Origin: VBDM01 sp035499735
Lineage (GTDB): Bacteria > Pseudomonadota > Gammaproteobacteria > Burkholderiales > SG8-39
Direction of reading: 5' to 3'
DNA: 64,000 bases
NCBI GenBank assembly: GCA_035499735.1
Contig: DATJYC010000006.1
Span: forward strand, 1 to 64,000
The translations under genes were made by a program, and so were the position numbers. A model generated the notes under the pieces. That model had not been told where the DNA came from. It was given only the letters and a program-made list of their open reading frames with translations, and did no database searches. This document shows, one piece after another, positions 44,004 through 52,821 of the stretch; position 1 is the first letter of the stretch, and every line of letters begins with the position of its first letter.

Positions 44004-46417
44004 AGGCGCGCCCGCACCGGCGCATCACGCGCCTCGGGCGCTGGCTGCTCCGTCTGGTCGATCTGGTACCGGTCGCGGCCCCTTCGCTTCGCCTCGTAGA
44101 GCGCCGTGTCGGCGCGCTTGAGCAGCTCGGGGCCGGACAGCTCGCCTCGCGTGAATGCGATGCCGATGCTGGTCGTCACGCGCAGCAGCCTGGACTCGAT
44201 CGTGAAGTCCTCGCGCGCGGCTTCGACGACGGTGGTCGCGACCGCATCCGCGTCCTTGGGCTCGCGCAGGTCCTCGACGAGGACGACGAACTCGTCCCCG
44301 CTCATCCTCGCGACCGTGTCGCCGGTCCGCACCGTGCGCCGCAGGCGCTCGCCGAACTGCCTCAGCAGCGCGTCGCCGGCGGCGTGCCCCATGCTGTCGT
44401 TGATCGACTTGAACCCGTCGAGGTCGAGGTAGAAGAGCGCGAGGAGCTGGCGGCTGCGGCGGCTTCGCGCGAGGACCTGGTCGAGACGGTCCATCAGCAG
44501 GTTGCGGTTGGGCAGCCCGGTGAGCGCGTCGTACCACGCCGCGCGCTCGAGCTCCATACGGCTCCGCGCGAGCTCATGCTCGGCGCGCTTGCGCTCGGTG
44601 ACGTCGGCGGTGGTGCCCACCATCCGGGTCGCATACCCCGTGGGATCGCGCGCGGTCACCTGCCCGTGAGTCTGGACCCAGATCCAGCCGCCGTCGCGGG
44701 CGCTCACGCGGTGCTCCGCGCGGTAGTGCGAAGTAGCGCCCTTCAGCGCGGCGCGGAGCAACCCCTGGATGAGGGGCCTGTCCTCCGGATGCGTGATCTG
44801 CTCGAGCGCGGAGAACGTGGTGCGGGTCAGCTCGGGCTTGCCGCCCAGTATCACGGACCACCGTTCGCTCAGGAAGATCTCGCCGGTCCTGACGTTCCAG
44901 TCGAACAGTGCGAGCTCCGAGCCTTCCAGGGCTAGGCTGAGCTGTTGCTCGCTTTCACGGAGCTGCTCCTCGGATTTCTTGAGCGCGCTGACGTCGCTTG
45001 CGAGCACGTAGAAGCCCGCGACGCTCCCGTCGGCGCGGCGGTCGGGCACGTAGCGCGTGTGGACGTAGCGCCGGAAGCCGGAAGGCGCGGGGTCGAGCTC
45101 GAAGTTCGCTTCCCTGCCCGCGAGCGCCTCGCGGATGTGCGGCTCGCGCACCGCGTACGCCGCCTCGCCCAGGACCTCGCGCATGCTTCGTCCCAGCATG
45201 TCCTCCGGTTTCCTCCCGAACCAGTCGAAATAGGTGGCGTTGGCGTAGCGGTAGCGGAGGCTCGAGTCGACGTAGCCGATCAGGGCGGGCGTATTGTCGG
45301 TGATCATGCGCAGGCGATGCTCGCTCTCCCTCAGAGACGCCTCCGCCTCGGTGCGTTCCCGGATGAGATTGTTGAAGTCCGCGGCGAGTTCGCCGATTTC
45401 GTCGCGGCCGCGGACCGGCACTTCGGCGGCCGCGCCCGGATCGCCACGCGCGCGGCGGATGGCGTCGTGCAGTCCCAGGAGCGGCGCGAGCAGGTACTGC
45501 GTGCCCAGCCACACCAGGGGCGCGATCAGCAGCGCGAGGAGCACGCCGATGCGGGCGATGTCCTTTTGCGTGGCGACCACGGGGGCGAACGCCTCCTCGA
45601 CGGGGAGCGCGGCGACCAGCACCCAGGGAACGGTCTCGAGCGGCGAATAGCTGAACAGCGCGTGCAGCCCGCGGCTGTTGATCGCTTCTTCCCACCCTTC
45701 CTCTCCCGCCACGGCGCGATCGAAGTAGGGAGACACCCCCGGCGCCGGTCCGGGCTGCATGATGCGCTCGGCGTCGCGCGAGATGATGATGGTGCGGTCG
45801 CGGCCGAGGAGCGCGAACGACCCCGTATTGCCCACCCTCGCAGTGCCGAGCTTGCCGAGGAAATTGGGCCTCAGCAGGTTCAGCGAGCCTCCCAGGATGG
45901 CCGCCACCTCTCCCCGGCCGTCCAGTATGGGCGCAGTCAGGAGGACGAACGGCCGCTGCGTATTTCTTCCGAGGAAGGGCTGCGAGATGTAGGGCTTGCG
46001 CTCGCTCATCACCTTCCTGAAGAACTCGCGATCGCCGACGCTGGCGCCCTCGAGCCCCGTTCCGCGGAAATCGACGAGGGTCGTGCCGCCGGGGGAAAAG
46101 ACTACGAGATTGTCGAAGAGCACCTGCAGGGCAGTACGGAATTCGAGATTCTTTCTGAGCCGGGCGGCGCTGCGGGCGACGTCGGGCGGAATCATCTTCG
46201 ACGCCCCGATCAGGACCGCGTGCGCGGAGCCGAGCTTCTCGTCGATGTCGTCGGCCATCCTGGCCACGAGGGTAAGCTGCTGGTTCCCGAGGACTGCGCT
46301 GAAGTCCGACTTCACCCGGACCATCTCGATCGCGGAGACGAGCACGAGCAGCGCCACCACGCCGGTCGTGACGATCAACGTGACCCGGGTCTTGATGCTC
46401 TTAAGGCTCGCAAGCAC
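44000..46417 (-). CDS. Membrane sensor diguanylate cyclase (Cache-HAMP-PAS-PAS-GGDEF)
   Basis: An 805-residue inner-membrane sensor. It has an N-terminal membrane helix (TLIVTTGVVALLVLVSAIEM), a periplasmic double-Cache ligand domain to about residue 270, a second helix, HAMP (about 315-365), two PAS domains (ADNTPALIGYVDSSLRYRYA-like and LFDWNVRTGEIFLSERW, the second with a PAC segment) and a GGDEF domain beginning WYDALTGLPNRNLL. The active-site motif is RMSGDEFVVLVEDL (SGDEF, a functional variant). GTG start at 46417, six bases after the benzoate-CoA ligase stop, so the cyclase sits inside the aromatic operon. Confidence 0.92.
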   Translation of the reverse strand: MLASLKSIKTRVTLIVTTGVVALLVLVSAIEMVRVKSDFSAVLGNQQLTLVARMADDIDEKLGSAHAVLIGASKMIPPDVARSAARLRKNLEFRTALQVLFDNLVVFSPGGTTLVDFRGTGLEGASVGDREFFRKVMSERKPYISQPFLGRNTQRPFVLLTAPILDGRGEVAAILGGSLNLLRPNFLGKLGTARVGNTGSFALLGRDRTIIISRDAERIMQPGPAPGVSPYFDRAVAGEEGWEEAINSRGLHALFSYSPLETVPWVLVAALPVEEAFAPVVATQKDIARIGVLLALLIAPLVWLGTQYLLAPLLGLHDAIRRARGDPGAAAEVPVRGRDEIGELAADFNNLIRERTEAEASLRESEHRLRMITDNTPALIGYVDSSLRYRYANATYFDWFGRKPEDMLGRSMREVLGEAAYAVREPHIREALAGREANFELDPAPSGFRRYVHTRYVPDRRADGSVAGFYVLASDVSALKKSEEQLRESEQQLSLALEGSELALFDWNVRTGEIFLSERWSVILGGKPELTRTTFSALEQITHPEDRPLIQGLLRAALKGATSHYRAEHRVSARDGGWIWVQTHGQVTARDPTGYATRMVGTTADVTERKRAEHELARSRMELERAAWYDALTGLPNRNLLMDRLDQVLARSRRSRQLLALFYLDLDGFKSINDSMGHAAGDALLRQFGERLRRTVRTGDTVARMSGDEFVVLVEDLREPKDADAVATTVVEAAREDFTIESRLLRVTTSIGIAFTRGELSGPELLKRADTALYEAKRRGRDRYQIDQTEQPAPEARDAPVRARL

Positions 46418-46423
46418 GCCGCC

Positions 46424-48034
46424 TCACGCGCGCAGCTTGAATCTCTGTATCTTCCCTGTCGCCGTCTTCGGCAGCTCGGGGAGGAATTCTATCCAGCGGG
46501 GATACTTGTAGGGCGCGAGGCGGTCCTTCACGTGCTGCTGCAGCGCGGCCTTCAGGGCGTCGCTGCCGGAGGCGCCTGGCTTGAGCACGACGAAGGCCTT
46601 GGGCTTGACGAGCTTATTCTCGTCCTCGGCGCCGACCACCGCCGCCTCGAGGACCGCCTCGTGTCCGACGAGCGCCGCCTCGACCTCCGCGGGCGACACG
46701 TAGATTCCGGACACCTTCAGCATGTCGTCCGAGCGCCCGCCGTAGACGTAGTAGCCGTCCTTGTCCTGGGTGTATTTATCGCCGCTGCGCGTCCATCCCC
46801 CGTGGAAGGTGCCGCGGCTCTTCTCGCGGTTGTTCCAGTAATAGGCGGCGCTGGTGGGCCCGCTGATCTGCAGCTCGCCCATCTCGCCGGGCTTCACCGG
46901 CTCGCCCTGCTCGTCGACCAGCCGCAGCTCGTATCCCGGAACGGGCTTGCCGGTCGTGCCGTAGCGCAGATCGTCGGGCCGGTTGGAGAGGAAGATGTGG
47001 AGCATCTCGGTCGACCCGATCCCGTCCAGTATCTCGACGCCCGTCCTTTCCTTCCAGGTCTTGGAGATCTGCGGCGGCAGGGCCTCGCCCGCGGAGACGC
47101 ACAGCCGCAGCGCCAGCTGCTCCCTTCCGGGAAACTCGGGGCTCGCCAGCATCGCGGCATAGAGCGTGGGAACGCCGAAGAAAATCGTCGGCTTCCTTTC
47201 CTTGAGGCGCTTGAACACGGACGCCGGCGTGGGCCGCTCGGCCATCAGCACGGAGGTCGCCCCGGCGGCGAGAGTGAAGGTCAGCGCGTTGCCCAGGCCG
47301 TAGGCGAAAAAGAGCTTCGCCGCCGAGAACACCACGTCGCTCTCCTTGTAGCCGAGAACGCCTCGCGCGTACAGCTCGGCGGTCAGGATCATGCTCGAAT
47401 GCACGTGGACCGTGCCCTTTGGCATTCCGGTGGAGCCCGACGAATAGAGCCAGAAGCAGGCGTCGTCGCAGTTCGTCGGCGCCGGCGCGAGCTCGGGAGA
47501 TCCCTTCGCCAGCACGTCCTTGAACGAGGTGTGTCCCGCCGCACCGCCCGACACGATGACGTGCTGCAGGAACGGCAGCTTGCCGATCAGCGGCGCGAAC
47601 TGCGGCAGCAGCGCCTCCGATACGACGAGCGCCTTCGCCCGGCTGTCGGAGAGCATGTACTCGTAGTCCTTCGGCGTGAGCAGCGTGTTGACGGCGATCG
47701 GCACGATGCCCGCCTTGATCGCCCCGAGGAATGCCGTCGGGAAGTCGACCGTGTCCGTCAGCGCGAGCAGCACGCGCTGCTCCATGTCCAGGCCGAGCGC
47801 GCGCAGCCCGGACCCGAAGCGGTTGACGCGCTCGGCGAGCTGGGAGAAGGTGCATTGGCCCGCGTCGTCGACATACGCGACCCGCGCGGCGCGACCCGCC
47901 GCGAGGTTGCGCTCGATAAGGTCGTACGCGGCGTTGTAATCGCGGGGAATCCTGACGCTCGGCGGGCTCACCGAATGATCGGCGCTGCTGCGGGACGGCA
48001 CGGCCCCTCCTCTGTACGCGCTCTCGTCTGGCAT
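46424..48034 (-). CDS. Benzoate-CoA ligase family protein, copy 1
   Basis: A 536-residue acyl-CoA synthetase (adenylating). P-loop-like motif WLYSSGSTGMPKGTVHVHSS, A5-type GIGSTEMLHIFLSN, ARSxG-like TRSGDKYTQD and the C-terminal PKTATGKIQRFKLR with the catalytic, acetylatable Lys. It should convert benzoate or a hydroxybenzoate with ATP and CoA to the aryl-CoA. ATG 48034 has a GGGAGCG ribosome site; an in-frame TTG at 48061 is less likely. It lies 37 bases from the ggt-like gene and is followed by the cyclase and sirtuin genes. Which aromatic acid is preferred relative to copy 2 cannot be told. Confidence 0.9.
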   Translation of the reverse strand: MPDESAYRGGAVPSRSSADHSVSPPSVRIPRDYNAAYDLIERNLAAGRAARVAYVDDAGQCTFSQLAERVNRFGSGLRALGLDMEQRVLLALTDTVDFPTAFLGAIKAGIVPIAVNTLLTPKDYEYMLSDSRAKALVVSEALLPQFAPLIGKLPFLQHVIVSGGAAGHTSFKDVLAKGSPELAPAPTNCDDACFWLYSSGSTGMPKGTVHVHSSMILTAELYARGVLGYKESDVVFSAAKLFFAYGLGNALTFTLAAGATSVLMAERPTPASVFKRLKERKPTIFFGVPTLYAAMLASPEFPGREQLALRLCVSAGEALPPQISKTWKERTGVEILDGIGSTEMLHIFLSNRPDDLRYGTTGKPVPGYELRLVDEQGEPVKPGEMGELQISGPTSAAYYWNNREKSRGTFHGGWTRSGDKYTQDKDGYYVYGGRSDDMLKVSGIYVSPAEVEAALVGHEAVLEAAVVGAEDENKLVKPKAFVVLKPGASGSDALKAALQQHVKDRLAPYKYPRWIEFLPELPKTATGKIQRFKLRA

Positions 48035-48071
48035 TGTTCGCTCCCGCGCACAGAGCGTCAAGACGACCGGA

Positions 48072-49706
48072 CTAGAAGCCGACGGCCGCGCCGTCGCTCC
48101 TGGGGTCGGCGCCTCCGACGCGGGCGCCGGACGCCGGGTCCAGCGTGATGCCGTGCGCGTGGCCGGCGAGCTCGCACCAGGCGGGCCAGCGGTTCACTGC
48201 ATGGCCGCGGCGCTCGAGCTCCCTGAACGTCGCCTCGGGGAAGCGCCCTTCCATGTTGAGCAGGTCGCGCGGGTCGCCGATGTTGAACCGCCCCGACAGC
48301 CAGCGCGGCGTCTCCAGCGCCTGCTGCACGTCCAGGCCGAAATCGATCATGCCGACGTAGCTCTGCAGATGGATCTGCGGCTGGCCGTCGGCGCCCATGC
48401 AGCCGAGCACGTGCCGCAGGCGGCCCCCGGCGAGCGCCATGGACGCGATCAGGGTATGCATTGGGCGCTTGCCTGGCTCGAGGTGGTTGGGGTGCTGCGG
48501 GTCGAGCGAGAAGTACGCCGAGCGGTTCTGCAGCACGATCCCGGTGTCGCCCGCGACCACGCCCGAGCCGAACGTGAAGTACAGGCTCTGGATCAGGGCG
48601 GCGCCGTTGCCCTCGGCGTCGACCGCGGCGACGAAGACGGTGTCTCCCGCAAGCGTGCCGTACGAGGGAATCCTGTCCCAGGGGAGCGTGCGATCGGCGC
48701 GCATCAGCTTCCTGCGCTCCGCCGCGTAGCGCTTGGAGATCAGCGTGCCGACGGGCACGGGCTGGAACTCGGGGTCGGCGAGGAGGCGGTCGCGGTCGTT
48801 GTACGCGATCTGCTTCGCCTGGACGAGTAGGTGCACGAGATCGGGGCCAAGCGGATCCATGCTCCCGATCCGGGAGCTCTCGACCAGGTTCAGCATCTCG
48901 ATCACGGTGAAGCCCTGCGTGGGCGGCGGAGTCTCGAGGATCTCCAGGCCGCGATAGGTGCCCGAAAGCGGCTCGCCCCAGGCCGCGCGCTGGGCGCCCA
49001 GGTCGGCTTCGTCGAAGAAGCCGCTGCCCGCGCGCGAGAACGACGCGAGCGCGCGCGCCGTCTCGCCTTCGTAGAAGCCCTCGCGGCCGCCCTGCGCGAT
49101 CCGCTCCAGCACCCTCGCCAGGCCGCCGTTTCTGAGCCTGTCGCCGGCGCGCGGCGCGGCGCCTCCGGGGGCGAAGATCGCGAGGGCCCCCGCGTCGAGC
49201 GACCCGTCCGAGGCGTGCAGCTCGATCGCGCGCGCGAGCCGGCCCGTCACCGGGAAGCCCTCGCGCGCGTAGCCGATCGCAGATTCGAGGTCGCGCGCGA
49301 GCGGCAGCCTGCCGTACTCGTCGTGCGCGGCGCACCAGCTCGCCACGGCGCCCGGCGTCGTCAGCGTCGCCGGTATGAAGCCGCGCAGGGGAACCTCGCT
49401 CATGCCGCGCGCGCGGAACCAGTCGATCTCCGCGGTCCGCGCCGCGCGTCCGCCGCCGTTCAGGTAGCGCACTCGCCGCCCGCGCGCGTCGTAGACGAGC
49501 CAGAACGCGTCGCCGCCGACGCTGGTCATGTGCGGGTAGAGCACCGAGAGAGCGGCGCCCGCGGCGATCGCCGCGTCGACCGCAGAGCCGCCGGCGCGCA
49601 GCGCGTCCGCGCCGGCCGCGGAAGCGAGCGAGTGCGGCGAGACGACCATGCCGCTCGGCGCCATGACTGCGGGCCTTCCAGTGGTGATCGGAAACACGCG
49701 ATGCAT
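48072..49706 (-). CDS. Gamma-glutamyltransferase-like (Ntn-hydrolase) protein
   Basis: A 544-residue protein of the GGT family. The N-terminal half has AGADALRAGGSAVDAAIA and PHMTSVGGDAFWLVYD. The predicted nucleophile Thr that would open the small subunit after self-cleavage is in LAGDTVFVAAVDAEGNG. The family also contains cephalosporin acylases and other amidases. No signal peptide is evident, so it may act in the cytoplasm. Its ATG lies inside a TGCA-N6-TGCA palindrome. First gene of the operon leading to ligase 1. Confidence 0.85.
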   Translation of the reverse strand: MHRVFPITTGRPAVMAPSGMVVSPHSLASAAGADALRAGGSAVDAAIAAGAALSVLYPHMTSVGGDAFWLVYDARGRRVRYLNGGGRAARTAEIDWFRARGMSEVPLRGFIPATLTTPGAVASWCAAHDEYGRLPLARDLESAIGYAREGFPVTGRLARAIELHASDGSLDAGALAIFAPGGAAPRAGDRLRNGGLARVLERIAQGGREGFYEGETARALASFSRAGSGFFDEADLGAQRAAWGEPLSGTYRGLEILETPPPTQGFTVIEMLNLVESSRIGSMDPLGPDLVHLLVQAKQIAYNDRDRLLADPEFQPVPVGTLISKRYAAERRKLMRADRTLPWDRIPSYGTLAGDTVFVAAVDAEGNGAALIQSLYFTFGSGVVAGDTGIVLQNRSAYFSLDPQHPNHLEPGKRPMHTLIASMALAGGRLRHVLGCMGADGQPQIHLQSYVGMIDFGLDVQQALETPRWLSGRFNIGDPRDLLNMEGRFPEATFRELERRGHAVNRWPAWCELAGHAHGITLDPASGARVGGADPRSDGAAVGF

Positions 49707-49715
49707 TTTAGTGCA
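49702..49715. promoter_or_regulatory. Putative BoxR operator between the ggt-like gene and boxD
   Basis: TGCATTTTAGTGCA, a TGCA-N6-TGCA dyad with the same spacing as the one in the boxR control region. It covers the ATG of the ggt-like gene (49706) and lies 59 bases upstream of the boxD start. TGCA repeats of this type are the described target of BzdR/BoxR. Binding here is inferred from the motif. Confidence 0.6.
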
Positions 49716-49773
49716 TGTCCCGCTCGCACCCGCTTCGGCTATCCTAGCGGCGGACCACGAAGCCGGAGCGCGA

Positions 49774-51314
<1,541 letters not shown>

Positions 51315-51318
<4 letters not shown>

Positions 51319-51785
51319 CGGCCGGCGGTGAACTCGATCGCGCCCTGCGGCAGCAGGTACAGGACGATGGCCTTGCCGCCGCTCACCGTCGGGCTGTGCG
51401 CGCTGTCCGGGCCGTAGACCATCCAGCCGGAGCCGCGCCCGTCGAATTTCGCGCCGGGATCGAGCGGCATGATCATGTCGATCTCGCCGTTGGGATGGCG
51501 ATGGCGTGGACCCACGACGTCGTACATCTCGACCACGTCCACGCTGAAGCCGTGCGTCTCCGCGCCCGGCTTGATGACGCGGCCGAACCTGATCCCGCCC
51601 GCCTCGCGATTGCACATCCACCCGGCCGCGATCGCGTCGCGGCAGGCCCGGAATACGCCCTGAAACGCCGCTCCGCCCGGCGGGTAGCTCTTGTTCAGGT
51701 CGGCCTCGAGCTGCCCGTCGAGCGCCCTGCCCCGGACGAAGTCGGCGAACGGCATGACCAGCGCGCGGAACTGCTCGGGCGTCAT
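51315..51785 (-). CDS. DUF4863 / 4-hydroxylaminobenzoate lyase-family protein
   Basis: A 156-residue cupin-like protein. The pattern FRALVMPFADFVRGRALDGQLEADLN at the start, a metal-site-like VVGPRHRHPNGEIDMIMPL and DGRGSGWMVYGPDSAHSPTV are those of DUF4863, which includes p-hydroxylaminobenzoate lyase (PnbB). Proteins of this family also occur next to box genes, where the role is unsettled. Last gene of the flavodoxin-hcr operon; its 3' end overlaps the convergent boxD by four bases. Confidence 0.82.
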
Positions 51786-51786
51786 T

Positions 51787-52821
51787 TCAGCTTGCCTCCC
51801 TGAGTTCGTGGCGCGCGATGCGCACGCGCGTCGCGCTCATGTCGTCGCCCCGGATCTCGCGCAGCGCGTAGCCGACGAAGTCCGGCGTGACTTGCTTGCG
51901 CCAGTAGATGTCCAGGTCCGCGTTGTCCATGGGCTTGGCGCGAGAGCCCACCGCCGCGGCGACCTCGGCAATCACATCGTCGCCGAGCTTTCTGCCGACG
52001 AGCAGCTCGGCCGCCCTGGGCACGAGGAAGGGCCGCGAAGCGACGGCCCCCAATGCGATGCGCGCCTCTTCGACCGTGCCGTCCTTCCCCAGCTTCGCGG
52101 CGGCCGCCACACCCAGCACGGGAAAATCGAACGACCCGCGCCGGCGAAGCTTCCAGTAGCTGCTCTTCCAGCCCGCCGCGTCCGGCAGCCGGATCTCGCT
52201 GAGGATCTCGTCCGGACGCCGCGTGAGGTAGTCGATGCCATCGTTGTTGTAGAGATCTGCGAGCGCCACGTCCCGTTCCCCCTGCGTGGAAACCAGCCTC
52301 ACGCTGGCGCCCAGGGATATCAGCGCCGGCGCGCAGTCGGTCGACGACACCGCCACGCAGCGCTTGCTCGCGGTCGCCACCCAGCAAATCTCGCCGTCCT
52401 TCTTCAGGCAGAAATCGATCGCCTTGCGCCATTCGTAGCTCTGGTCGTAGTAGCTGCAGCGCGTGTCGAGGCAGAGATTGCCGCCGAGCGTCGCCATGTT
52501 GCGCAGGTGCGGCGTGGCAACCTGGGCCGCCGCCTGCATGAGCCCGGTATAGTATTCGCGTACCGGCTTGCTGCCCGCCACTTCGGTCAGCGTGACGCCC
52601 GCGCCGATCCTCAGTCCGCTGCCGTTGGCGATGCCCTTCAGCTCCGGCACGTCGCGCAGCGCGACCAGTGTCGCGGGCGTTTGCTGGCGGCGCTTCATGT
52701 TGGGCAGAAGATCGGTGCCGCCCGCGAGCAGCATGGAGCGCGGGCCTTCTCCGGCGAGAATGCGCGCCGCTTCCGCGATCGAACGCGGCGCGCGGTAATC
52801 GAACCACGGCAGGCGCATCAT
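51787..52821 (-). CDS. hcrB: 4-Hydroxybenzoyl-CoA reductase, beta (FAD and 4Fe-4S) subunit
   Basis: A 344-residue FAD subunit of the xanthine-oxidase family. FAD-binding motifs are SMLLAGGTDLLPNMK and NMATLGGNLCLDTR. The insertion typical of 4-hydroxybenzoyl-CoA reductase is present: Cys at 117, 122, 138, 146, 155 and 163, of which 122/138/146/155 have the spacing I recall for the extra 4Fe-4S ligands of the Thauera enzyme. This separates it from ordinary CO or xanthine dehydrogenases. ATG 52821 overlaps the hcrA stop by four bases. Electrons would pass from a low-potential donor through this cluster to FAD and on to molybdenum. Confidence 0.92.
   Translation of the reverse strand: MMRLPWFDYRAPRSIAEAARILAGEGPRSMLLAGGTDLLPNMKRRQQTPATLVALRDVPELKGIANGSGLRIGAGVTLTEVAGSKPVREYYTGLMQAAAQVATPHLRNMATLGGNLCLDTRCSYYDQSYEWRKAIDFCLKKDGEICWVATASKRCVAVSSTDCAPALISLGASVRLVSTQGERDVALADLYNNDGIDYLTRRPDEILSEIRLPDAAGWKSSYWKLRRRGSFDFPVLGVAAAAKLGKDGTVEEARIALGAVASRPFLVPRAAELLVGRKLGDDVIAEVAAAVGSRAKPMDNADLDIYWRKQVTPDFVGYALREIRGDDMSATRVRIARHELREAS

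Noticed and set aside
44945..48148. A 1067-codon open frame on the plus strand opposite the cyclase and ligase 1
   Set aside because: Same antisense effect of GC-rich codon use; the minus-strand proteins carry complete catalytic motifs.
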